Positions 24,930 through 34,139 of a stretch of 64,000 bases of DNA are shown piece by piece. Origin of the DNA: Metellina segmentata (taxonomy: Eukaryota; Arthropoda; Arachnida; Araneae; Tetragnathidae); the NCBI GenBank assembly GCA_947359465.1, contig OX375879.1, forward strand, positions 122,730,486 to 122,794,485, given 5' to 3'. Within the stretch, counting starts at the first letter, position 1; each line of letters starts with the position of its first letter. The position numbers and the translations under genes are program-made. Below the pieces are notes generated by a model that saw only the letters and a list, made by a program, of their open reading frames with translations, was not told the DNA's origin and did no database searches.

Positions 24930-25170
24930 ACGTAGGGGTGTTTTAATAAAAGCCCTAATATGTTGTTAATGGTGAGTAGGCTGCCTTTGCGAGGCCATGC
25001 AGATGAAGCCCAATAAATGCGATTTTTGGGTCCATGATGGGCATTATTAATCAGATAATAATCGTTAGGGCGTAGGGCGAGTTCGAGAAGATTCGATTAA
25101 TTTATAATGTTGGAAGGCCGTGTTCTTTTTACCGAGCCAATGATGTGTCTCCCCCTGAATCAATATTAGG
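24930..25170. promoter_or_regulatory. Candidate regulatory stretch (low confidence)
   Basis: This is a non-repetitive segment of more balanced composition, with CATTATTAATCAGATAATAA, GATAATAATCG and ATTCGATTAATTTATAA strings (GATA and homeodomain-like). No coding frame or transposon similarity was recognised. Conservation is unknown. Confidence 0.15.
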
Positions 25171-25326
25171 TTTAAAATTTAAATGCAGAGGAAAATGTAG
25201 GTGGGGTTATTGGCTTTACTTTTTTGACTAAAAGCACAAAGTTAATAACTCTATTGGGATGGTTTTATTCTGTATCAGAGAAATATATACATGGGGGGAT
25301 TAAAGAGGATCAGAGCTAATTTGTCT

Positions 25327-25329
<3 letters not shown>

Positions 25330-25372
<43 letters not shown>
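25330..25372. repeat. (TA)n microsatellite at the 3' end of the mariner copy
   Basis: Uninterrupted TA run of about 43 bp. The transposase frame of the neighbouring mariner pseudogene runs straight into it: the reverse-strand translation ends KVIE and then becomes alternating Y and I. Confidence 0.95.
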
Positions 25373-25374
<2 letters not shown>

Positions 25375-25376
25375 TA

Positions 25377-26530
25377 TCACTTTTTGCAATCTTTCCGGCA
25401 GCTGGAAATTTTTTTAAAATCATCAGGCTTATTTGTAAAGAAGTCATAGAGATACTGTATGACAGTCTTCAAAGAATTGAACTCCAGGCCGTTCAGAGAA
25501 TTCGGAAGTGACCTGAAGAGTTGAAAATCTGAGGTACAAGGTCTGATGAATATGGAGTGTGTGTGACAAAACATCTCAGCCGTACTTAATAAGTCTTTGT
25601 CTGGCATTCAAGGAAATGTGTGGCCACGCATTGTCACGCTGGAAGACAACACCTCGACGATTGGTCAGTTCTGGCCGCTTTGCTTCGATTTCTGCTTCTA
25701 ATTCTGACATTTTAGAACTGTTTTTTCCCGAATTTACTGTCGGATTTTGTGTCAACGATTCATAATGGACAATTCCTTTGTCGTTCCACCATACACAAAT
25801 TTATACTTTTTTGGGATGCAGCCCTCTTCTCGATGTTACTTGGGAGGTTTATTTGGCTCACCCCATGATATTTTTTTTGTAACATTATTGTATAGTATCC
25901 ATTTCTCATCTCCAGTAATGCTTCAAAAAAGGAGCTTCTTCATTTCGTTTCAGCAAAGAATTACGTGCCGAAATTTGAGCAAGCATATTCCGTGTTAAAG
26001 TATGGGGTACCCATATATCCGAAGTGGCTTACATACCCAATTTTCTTCAGATGATCATGAACTGTACTTTTTGAAATATTTCGTTTGTGTGATAGTTCCT
26101 GAACTGTATAACGTTGATTTTCAGCGATAGCATCTTTTAATAGGTCCTCGTTTACAGAGGATGGTCGTCCAGAGCGGGCAATCTTTGAGGCTTAAATTTC
26201 GGGGCCTAAATTTATCAAACCACCTTCGAACTGAACTGTGTCATCAGAAACAGCACTTTGTCCATATACAGCAGGCCTCGAAATAGATTTTTTAATACAG
26301 GTGCACCTTGTGCACCTAAGTTTTTAAGTTAGGTGCACAAGGTGCACTGCGTGCGCCTACTGGGAAAAATTAGATGCACAATTATATTTTCATGTGCACA
26401 GTGCACCTGTGCACCCGGGTATTTCGAGCCCTGATATACAGCACACATTTTTCGAACAGTATGGCTAGCATTTTTTTCTTTCTTAAAATAAAAGAGCAGA
26501 ATATGACAGAAATGAACCTTTTGGGGTTCT
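25377..26530 (-). pseudogene. mariner (DD34D-type) transposase pseudogene
   Basis: Reverse-strand translation shows the mariner domain order. The N-terminal helix-turn-helix reads HILLFYFKKEKNASHTVRKM, then CAVYGQSAVSDDTV across the MITE insertion. It is followed by ARSGRPSSVNEDLLKDAI, TVQELSHKRNISKSTVHDHL and KKIGYV. The catalytic half is degraded. Residues resembling HTPYSSDLVP (normally HPPYSPDLAPSD) are followed by DFQLFRSLPNSLNGLEF and a C-terminal FFTNKPDDF...LPERLQKVIE block. Several stops and frameshifts lie in the middle, and the conserved Asp region is hard to read in one frame. It is inactive beyond doubt. mariner transposases are normally about 340-350 residues, and this copy covers most of that. 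Confidence 0.8.
26272..26433. mobile_element. hAT-type MITE (162 bp) with perfect 8-bp target duplication
   Basis: Terminal inverted repeats are CAGGCCTCGAAATA and TATTTCGAGCCCTG. ATATACAG is duplicated exactly on both sides (26264-26271 and 26434-26441). An 8-bp duplication with CAGG termini indicates hAT. The interior is a set of nested GTGCAC palindromes, including arms GTGCACCTTGTGCACCTAA and TTAGGTGCACAAGGTGCAC, so the whole element can fold into a strong hairpin. It interrupts the mariner transposase between the CAVYG and SAVSD codons. Confidence 0.88.
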
Positions 26531-26699
26531 CCTTTTTTAGCACTTCCGTGAAACAAATATTTTGACACAACACAAACTAGAATTATGCAGTGAAAGCTGA
26601 AAAGACCGAATTGACACATCTGCTTCAATCAAGGTCACTCCTTACCAGCGGTAGCAAAATAATAATAACAAATTTTTTGTTGGTATTACAGTTGTTTTC

Positions 26700-26870
26700 T
26701 TTATTACACTAGAGGGCTCCGCCCCCTGCTCGCTTACGCTCTCCAGCTCCCGGTAATTGCTTCACAAACCAACACTCCTTTCATAGATCCCATTTGATTT
26801 GCTTAACAAACCAACATTCTTTTCGCAGAGTGAATCTCCTGTACAGCGAAACTATCTGAATAATTTGTAT
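26700..26870. repeat. Dispersed repeat fragment with GGGCTCCGCCCCC palindrome
   Basis: Contains GAGGGCTCCGCCCCCTGCTC, GCTTACGCTCTCCAGCTCCC and two AACAAACCAACAYTC strings related to the GGTTTGC...GCAAACC units near 62.5-62.8 kb. It looks like part of a dispersed family. The class was not determined. Confidence 0.4.
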
Positions 26871-26884
26871 AAAGTTAGCAACTG

Positions 26885-27128
26885 GAGAGTTGTGAGTTTA
26901 TAACTAGGTCCAACTAAAGACCGTCGTGTAATCAGGGGATGGTGCACGTTAAATATGTCGTGGCCTTAAATGTACTCACGTTGTAGTAGTGTGGAAGTTT
27001 CGAGAGTGGGGTTCATGCTCTGGTCGGGGGCCTCATCATCTGCCAGTTTCAAAATTACCGGATCTTTTTCCACGGGATTGCTTCCAGACCGTCACAAATA
27101 GACGTTGCTCCACTGCGACGTTAATTCA
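26885..27128 (+). mobile_element. tRNA-derived SINE (head type 2), truncated head
   Basis: Begins in the head-2 B-box region (GTGAGTTTATAACTAGGTCC), then CCGTCGTG, GGTGCACGTTAAATATGTCG and GTGGAAGTTTCGAGAGTGGG. It ends GACGTTGCTCCACTGCGACG followed by TTAATT. A deletion removes part of the GTGTTGTCCTCG block. Confidence 0.75.
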
Positions 27129-27574
27129 CAGCCGACTTAACTCAGTAGAACCCCAAATTATTCGAAAGCACTCAAAAATACTGATTCCCTGACTTTGAAT
27201 TAATTAACGCGACTACATTAATAGTGGCCATTATGAAACAAACACGAAACATGCAATATTATGCTCCACACATGTTTCACATTCCACTTCACTCGTTATG
27301 TTGCACAGAGTAGTGCAGCCACGATGGAGTGTGTTACGCGATTGCTGAGAAAGCTACACTTGAAAAGAAAACTATTATTAAACATTCACAAACAAATGCG
27401 TGTTATGGTAAATTAATTTTTTGCTTTTTAAATGAGCCTCTAAAATATTTCCAGCCTCTCGAAATAATGAATTCTTTGATTTATCAAACGAATTTTTGAT
27501 TGATGAACCAAACAGATTATACGGATGCGTTCAAACATAAACAGTTTTTATGAAAAACCCGATACCACGTTTGG

Positions 27575-27775
27575 GTGGTAGGTAATTCAGTTAACGTCAC
27601 ACTGGAGCAACACAACGTACTATTGGCGACGGTCCGGGATTATTCCCAAAGGTAAGGACAAAATGAGGACAGATGACAAATCTGAGGACAACGTAATTGA
27701 TGAAATACATCACAACGATCAAATGCAAACATTTGAGCTGGCACCCCACTCTCTAAACTTCCACAAGCCCGGTGG
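27575..27775 (-). mobile_element. tRNA-derived SINE, body and tail
   Basis: In plus coordinates: GGTAGGTAATTCAGTTAACG (tail), TCACACTGGAGCAACACAAC, GGCGACGGTCCGGGAT, then GAGCTGGCACCCCACTCTCT and AAACTTCCACA. The head is missing. It lies head to head with the next copy. Confidence 0.75.
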
Positions 27776-27794
27776 TAAGAGTAGCGAATTAGCA

Positions 27795-28051
27795 ATAGGT
27801 CGCAAATTCAAATCCAACACACCAACGTCGTGTACAAAGAAGGATGCTGCACGTTAAATCTGACGTGGCCTCGAAAGTCCTCACTTTGGCATAATGTGGA
27901 AGTTTAGAGAGTGGGGTGGCAGCTCAAGTGTGACCTTGTCATCTGACCGTGATTCAAAATTACGTGTTGTCCTGGATCTCTCGTATTGGGATTGTCACCA
28001 ATAGCCCGTTGTGTTGCTCCAATGTGATGTTAATTAAATACCTAACCACCG
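27795..28051 (+). mobile_element. tRNA-derived SINE (head type 2)
   Basis: Starts at a B-box remnant (GCAAATTCAAATCCAACAC). The body includes GCACGTTAAATCTGACGTGG, GTGGAAGTTTAGAGAGTGGG and CATCTGACCGTGATTC. The tail reads GTTGCTCCAATGTGATGTTA followed by ATTAAATACCTAACC. Confidence 0.8.
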
Positions 28052-28059
28052 ATTGATTT

Positions 28060-29045
28060 TGCTTATTACGTACGAGTACTTGTACTCATCCTAAATAGTT
28101 AGCAAATAATGGTTTTTCAATTGATTTTAATCAAGAACTTTAAAAAATAAAAGCTATCCAGGTTAAGTATATGAAGAAAACAATTTGGCAATGCATTTTC
28201 AGTTTTATAATAGTGAAATAATTAAAATTCCTTTGAACGTATAAATATTGTGATTTATAAAATATTATATCATTTGATTCACGATGCATTTTTATAAATT
28301 TTTCAGAACAAGCTACTTCCTCTCTATTTCATATAGAGAAAATATCTGAAGAAAAGTAATAAATGTTTTCGATCCGAATTTCGAAGATTTCCTTAAAAAC
28401 AGTTTCCAAAGGCAAAAGAATTTTCAAATATAGTTCCATAAATATTTGATTTATCATTGAAACTGCATAAAAAACAAATCAATTTCATATTCAAAACACA
28501 GAATAAAAATTAAGAAAGAACATAAATTATTTAATAATTCCTGCTGAAGTAAAATAAATTCGCGGAGTGTGATTAGGATTCGTTTCATAGAAAACTCTCA
28601 GCGGAGCAATCAATTTTTCGTTGCAATTTTATTTACCGTCAGATGCAGTCAAAACATTCAATTCGAAAATAGTAATTTACCGTTGAAGCTAAATATAAAA
28701 GTGCCGGAAACAAATTACGCAGTTCTTTGAAATAAACGGAGACGCACTTAGTTCAGTCAAGTTTCCAAAAAATCTTAGCGTAATTAAATTTTAAATTCTG
28801 TTTTGAGTAAAAGGGGATTAAACATAACACACAGGCGATACTGTTTTTCATTTCGTTTGCAGTGCTCTTCATATTATTACAATGATAAATGGTTTTTGTT
28901 TAAAAATGAAATGCATCACAAGAATCTGGCAATGAATAGTTTAAGTAATTAATAATTTAAGTAATTAATAATCGTTTTGCATATGAAAAGACCTCGAAAA
29001 TCATGCGATTTCTAATAGGGTATTATTGCTTTTACTCCAAAGTCT
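28060..29045. other. AT-rich intronic DNA, nothing recognised
   Basis: No frame or element edge. A small direct repeat, AAGTAATTAATAAT, occurs twice near 28944. Confidence 0.4.
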
Positions 29046-29049
29046 TTCC

Positions 29050-29352
29050 GACCCACCGGTCTGGTGGTTAAGATGTTAGCCTCTAGATCGGAAGATTCCT
29101 GGTTCCAATCCTGGTCAATGCATGGATGTTTGTAAGAGTATGGTGTAGAAACGGCTGATGCACCTTAAATCTGTTGTGGCAGAAAGTCCTCACGTTCGGT
29201 TGATGTGGACCTTTGGAGAGTGGGGTGCCAGCTCAGATGTTGCCTCGTCATCTAACCTTGGTTCAAAATTACGAGGTGTTGTCCTCTTATCTTTCCCTTG
29301 GGAGATATATCCTGGACCATCGTCAATAGCCCGTTGTGTCGTTAATTAAAAA
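29050..29352 (+). mobile_element. tRNA-derived SINE (head type 1), near full length
   Basis: The head has a pol III A box in TCTGGTGGTTAAGATGTTAG and a B box in CCTGGTTCCAATCCTGGTC. Overall the head resembles tRNA-Glu. It is followed by CAATGCATGGATGTTTGTAA, GGCTGATGCACCTTAAATCT, GAGAGTGGGGTGCCAGCTCA and a tail CAATAGCCCGTTGTGT...GTTAATTAAAA. The B box has a C for the usual G (TTCCAATCC), so this copy is probably transcriptionally weak. Confidence 0.85.
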
Positions 29353-29390
29353 TTACTTCCAAAGTATCACATCCATAATTGGTGCCGCGA

Positions 29391-29560
29391 TAGGTAGATA
29401 TTTAATTAAGGTCACACTAGAGCAACACAGTGGGCTATTGGCGACGGTCCGCGATCAAAACCCGAAGGGAAAGATCCAAGGACAACAGCATGCCGTTTAG
29501 AACCATGGCCAGATGAGGAGTTGACGTCTGTGCTAGCCTAACTTCCACACCACTCATCTT
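29391..29560 (-). mobile_element. tRNA-derived SINE, 3' part
   Basis: TAGGTAGATATTTAATTAAG, TCACACTAGAGCAACACAGT, GGGCTATTGGCGACGGTCCG, then AACTTCCACACCACTCATC. It lies tail to tail with the preceding copy. Confidence 0.75.
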
Positions 29561-29564
29561 CTTC

Positions 29565-29885
29565 CATTCGGGCTTCGAAGCTCGCCATCCGGGTCGGAAA
29601 AGATGAGCAACCGCAGGGTTGGGAGTTCAAATCAGACTAAAGACCGTCGTGTACAAAAGGGGCTGGTACACGTTAATTTCTACATGGCCTCAAATGTCCT
29701 CACGTTGGCGTGGTATGGAAGTTTGGAGAGTGGGATGCCAGCTCAGGTTTAACCTCGTCATCTGACCTTGGTTTGATATGACATGCTGTTGTTCTTGGAT
29801 CTTTCCCTTGGGGTATTGATCCCGGACATTCTCAATAGCCCTATGTATTGCTTCAGTGTGACGTTAATTTAATCTTTACCTCACA
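29565..29885 (+). mobile_element. tRNA-derived SINE (head type 2), near full length
   Basis: The head includes GGCTTCGAAGCTCGCCATCC, GAGCAACCGCAGGGTTGG and a B box GAGTTCAAATCAGACT. Then come AAAGACCGTCGTGTAC, GGCTGGTACACGTTAATTTC and the common body GTGTGG-type AAGTTTGGAGAGTGGGATGC. The tail ends CAGTGTGACGTTAATTTAAT. The head differs from that at 29050 while the body is shared. Confidence 0.82.
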
Positions 29886-29961
29886 TAATACTCAAATAAC
29901 ACATGGGATATATGGGTCCTTAGTACAGTCCCGAATTTACATCCAATTCGTACCTCATGTT

Positions 29962-30061
29962 ACGTTATAGGTAATTGAACTAACGTCGCATAGGAGCAGC
30001 ATAACGGGCTGTTGGCAACCGTCCGAGATCACTCCCTTAGGGAAAGATGCGAGGACACGGA
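29962..30061 (-). mobile_element. tRNA-derived SINE, 3' fragment
   Basis: GTTATAGGTAATTGAACTAA, CGTCGCATAGGAGCAGCATA, ACGGGCTGTTGGCAACCGTC, GGGAAAGATGCGAGGACA. Confidence 0.7.
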
Positions 30062-30499
30062 AGTAAACTATAAATAGTTGGAGCATTGCTATTACGAAAT
30101 GCTTCAAAACGAACGACCAACATGTCGACAGGTAGTCACGTGACTGCTCAGTACAAAATCAACCTGCTTGCTCGATTTGGCATTTTATCTCCTCATTTGG
30201 TGACGTAACGTAAATGGAGAGAGTAGATGTGTTAATGCAAATTTCAATAGACACGAAAAAGTGGAAAAATCGTCAAAGCAAACTTATCTGCCTTGCTGAC
30301 CAATCAGATGAAGAATGTTTGGTTCCGCCCAACGGGCTAAGCAGCCGAAGGATCACGTTACTATTAGTTATGATCCCATGATGTCCAGAACACATAAAAT
30401 TTTAAGATGCTCTGTCTACTTTTCTCTGTGTCCATGAACAACCTTGTAATTTTGAACCACGTCTCCTGTTAAGGAAAAGTAGATCTAAAAACTGGTATC
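30062..30499. other. Intronic DNA, nothing recognised
   Basis: More balanced base composition than the first half of the intron. No frame or repeat recognised. Confidence 0.4.
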
Positions 30500-30945
30500 G
30501 AGAATTTCGGTAGGGTAATTTAACTTTATTGAGAACGTTAGTAATTTATTAATATAATTTTATTGAGAACGTTAGTAGTACCAGCGTTGAGAATTTATTC
30601 CGAAATTTACTACCATACCGGCATTATGAACGATGGTAATTTACCGGGATTAAGAATGTAGGTATGAATTTTATGTAGGTATGAATTTTAATTAACGTCG
30701 TACTGTGAATGTAGGTAATTAACCGGCATTGAGAATTTCTGTCGGTAATTGATTTTCATTGAGAACGTAGGTAATGAACCGGCATTCAAAAATTCAGTCG
30801 GTGATTTACCAGCATTGAGAACGAAGGCTATTCACCAGCGGAAAGAACGTCGGTAATTTAGTAGCATCAATAACTTTGGAAATTTACCGGTGTGGAGAAT
30901 GTAGATAACTTACCAGCATTGAAAACGTCGGTAATTTGTTAGTAA
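30500..30945 (+). repeat. Degenerate minisatellite, unit about 33 bp
   Basis: The unit approximates GGTAATTTACCGGCATTGAG followed by AACGTA, with about 12-13 diverged copies. GGTAATTTACC inside the unit is itself a short palindrome. Several copies have A/T insertions or a GAATTT variant in place of GAACGT. Confidence 0.82.
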
Positions 30946-30999
30946 GTCCTAGTAACCAGAGAGTGGATTTTGCTCCACCCATTTCTCAAACGCTCCTTT

Positions 31000-31880
31000 G
31001 CCCCGGTCCTCTCTCGCATCATTCCGTCGACATGAAATTAAACGAAACGCGGTTCGAGGCTGTCTTCGACCAACAGTCATCCAACTTCGACATGTTTTTG
31101 TCAAAACTTCCATAATTTGTTCCCCCTAAGCCCATAACCACCCAACAGTTTCGGGTCCTAATTAGAAAAGCGGCCGAGCCAAAGCAAACCGAACAGAAAC
31201 CGCCATTTCGCAAAGTTAGAGACAATGTGTTTAAGTCGAGTCCTGACAGCGTGTATGAGTGGCTTCTAGGGATAGGTTCAATCTCCCATCCTTTCTGCCT
31301 CTAAATATAACTCTCGAGAACAAGTTTCTTGTTATTTCCGTATGATAATGCACCCTCCCCCCTCGCTCTCGAAATGTTTCGGAGGCTTTTTTCTCCCCCC
31401 TATTCATTTTGCCTCGCCATTTTTTCGTTTGTTTGTTTGAAGAAATAGAATTTCTCTTCCTTTTTTTTTCCTCGCTCAAGTTGCGATATGAGAATGTTCC
31501 GTTGGAAGAGTTCCAGGGAGAGATTGAAAAATTCCTCCTCGTGTTCCTTAAATAAAAGGGGGGGGGGTGTTGTTCTGTTCCGGGGGATCTCTGGAAGCAT
31601 GTTTCGGCTCTTAGGAGCTGCATTTAATAGATTGCGCGGGCGCTGTCGCGCGATGAATTGGGGCTCGCGAAAATACTTTTAACTATTGGGAATTGAGACG
31701 CTCCTTCCTCCCGGAAGACAACGGAAGGTGTTCCTCCGGACTCTTGATTACTTTAGAGCACGGATGCTGCGAGAGGAGTCTCTGGCATTTCATTAGGGTG
31801 AGAGGAGACGCGCTTGGGAGGGGAGATGGAAAGATCCATAACTTCGGATCTCTCACGCTCGACTGCGCAGGGTAGGATGC
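31000..31880. promoter_or_regulatory. Intragenic GC/CpG-richer island, candidate regulatory region
   Basis: Base composition rises well above the rest of the intron. The core at 31630-31880 has clustered CpGs in GATTGCGCGGGCGCTGTCGC, GGGGCTCGCGAAAATAC, GAGACGCGCTTGGGAGG and CTCGACTGCGCAGGG (NRF1-like). No recognisable coding exon or transposon was found. Open frames on both strands (for example 31231-31623 reverse) are compositional. It could be an alternative promoter, an enhancer or a CpG-rich repeat remnant. Confidence 0.3.
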
Positions 31881-32040
31881 AAGACTTTGGAAACGTTTTA
31901 ATTTCGAACCAAAAATTACTTTTGGGCTTTGTATGCTAAACGGAGAAATAGGCTGGACTTCAAAATAAAACGTAATCAAATGGAATTTTGGTGATGAACG
32001 AAAAGTGGTACCCTGAGTTTAGTCTTTATGCAAAAGATTG

Positions 32041-32183
32041 AGCCCCTTCCATCATCAGGTCCTCATCCAATCCGTTATAGGATCTTCATCGAGACAGTGA
32101 CGATTTTCTTATGATGACGTGAACAAGAGCTGGGCAATTTTGATACCTCGAAATATACTTCGTCGAGACACCCACCTGGAGGG
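32041..32183 (+). mobile_element. Palindrome-array TTAA element, copy 6
   Basis: The right end is well preserved: CGTCGAGACACCCACCTGGA followed by GGG and TTAA (32184-32187). Internal units are mutated (CTTATGATGACGTGAAC, ATACCTCGAAATATACTTCG). Confidence 0.6.
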
Positions 32184-32339
32184 TTAAAACTCACACTCAT
32201 TACAAGGGCTATGTTTTGTTAATCTCAAAATTGCAATGAATGCCTCAAAAACTACAGACATTTCGACCATTTGAGTCCGATTCAGGAAGAGGATGGTAGG
32301 TAACGATAAAAATACGCTAGTTTACCGTCCTTCTCTTAA

Positions 32340-33209
32340 GGTATCTGACTACGTTAAAAAGTCAATTTTTATCAAAATTTTGGAATTTTTTTTTAATTTA
32401 AGGTTTTTAAAATATGAACTCTTTTATTTCCAAGATTATTTTTGTTTTGTCTCTAAAGAAATCAGAAGTTTAGACAGTTCAATTTGAGAAAACCTTGATG
32501 CAAACTTTTCAAACCGAAAGTGGTGTTTGATACCCGGAAGTTGGTTCAGCTTTCGGTTTTCCGCAGGATTTAAAAAATTTAGATTGCAGTTTATGATTTT
32601 TAGTTGTGCTATGTTCTAGCCAACATTTATTTTTAGAGCAAATAGATAAAGATTAGTGTTCAAAAAAATAGCTTTTCAATCTTTAAACGCTTTTTTTCTC
32701 TGAATGCTGTTTTCAACCAAATCATTGAAAGTAACAACGATAACTTAAAAAGTAATTAATATATTTTTTTCAAATTTGGTATTATGGTTCTTATATGTAT
32801 ACTTTAGTGCCGTGTATCTTTAATTAAAAAAAATTGTCACTCACTTCGTTGTTATGTTGTAGAGAAAAATTTCAGAAATTCATATAATTTTTACGTCACC
32901 CCTCATATTTCCAGAGTAGAATAAAATTTAGCTTACATTTAGCTTCAGCCACTAGCTTATATATTTAAGAGACGAAGTGCAAAATTTTATGTTAATATCG
33001 TGATGAGTGAGAAAATTGGAGTGTTTTTCGTAAACATAATTTTTTGACCAAAACAAGACAGTTTTTGGCATTGAATTCAAGAATTTTTTTTCAGAGTTTT
33101 GCTGAGTTAGAATGTATTTTTTCTAATGTTCATTCAACTTTTAAAAGAAAAATAAAGCGCTATAGAATCATTTGAGAGAAAAAAAGTACTCTGAACGTAG
33201 TCAGATACC
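32340..33209. mobile_element. Non-autonomous TTAA element A (870 bp)
   Basis: Perfect 16-bp inverted termini GGTATCTGACTACGTT at the left edge and AACGTAGTCAGATACC at the right edge. TTAA lies exactly outside both (32336-32339 and 33210-33213). The interior is AT-rich and non-coding. The TTAA duplication is the piggyBac hallmark, but termini beginning GG rather than CCY are unusual for that superfamily. Confidence 0.8.
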
Positions 33210-33213
33210 TTAA

Positions 33214-34139
33214 GGTATCGACGTTAAAAATATCATTTTTGACCAAAAACTTCAAAAAGGTTTTTGATCTTATTGGATAGAGTATATTTATTTGACTTAC
33301 CAAAATATATTTGATTTGTTCTCTCAGTTAATGAGTTGCAGAGATATTAAGATTTTAATCAAGGCGGGAAAACAGGAAGTAGGTATGTAAAACACCGGAA
33401 ATAGCCGTTAGAAAACCAACAAACCTTTCAAAATTTAAATTTAAAATTTACCTTTTTTTTTAAATATATTTTTAGAAAGTTTTTTCAAATGTTTAAATGG
33501 TTTCTCTCTTGGAAATAGTGTGAACACTTTCAAAGAGAAGTGAAAAACAAAATTGTTTACGCAAACAGTAACAACAAGAGACAGAAAACTTCAAACTAAT
33601 TTTTACTCTAAATTAATATTTACGCAATATTTCCTCACTTCAAATGTTCTAACACAAAAAAGTTATTGATTGATTCTCGTAAAACTTTGAGGACGTGTTT
33701 TTTATAATGTTGTCTTGGAAATGAACTAGAATAATTATGCTGAGTTGCAAAGTTTTTAAATTATGGCCATTTATTTAAGAAATATGACTGTTAAGCTCTC
33801 ACACATCTTGTATTCATTTTGCGATCTCTTGTAAAATTTGTTTTGTTTATTTAAATATTCTTTTGATCCTAGTTTATTGCCTAGAAAAATGCATATAGTT
33901 TATTTTGGTAGCATCATTTTTCTAATTGGTTGAATAGTTTTTTATGTAGCACACATTTGAGGTATTTGACAAATTTCCTTAAAATTGCATTCATAACTAT
34001 CATTTTTACAAAACGATTAATATATATTTTAAATATTTATAGCCCAATGCTATTGTTTAATAACACTCAAGATAAAAATATCATTAAAATGTTTCTATAC
34101 CACATTTTAAAAAAATGGTCTCGAACGTGTACTGATACC
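33214..34139 (-). mobile_element. Non-autonomous GGTATC element B, minus copy (926 bp)
   Basis: Begins GGTATCGACGTTAAAAATAT immediately after the TTAA that closes element A, and ends GAACGTGTACTGATACC. It aligns in inverted orientation with 21215-22163. Its termini resemble those of element A (GGTATC...ACGTT), but the interior seems different. The right flank is TCCA rather than TTAA. Confidence 0.65.

Larger units (their letters stand above)
25373..26640 (-). mobile_element. mariner element, degenerate, 3' end lost in (TA)n
   Basis: Defined by the reverse-strand mariner transposase remains (separate entry). The 3' terminal repeat is missing because the element stops at a (TA)n tract. The 5' terminal repeat near 26640 was not identified with confidence. 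A hAT-type MITE is inserted at 26272-26433, so the mariner was already present when that MITE arrived. Confidence 0.7.
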
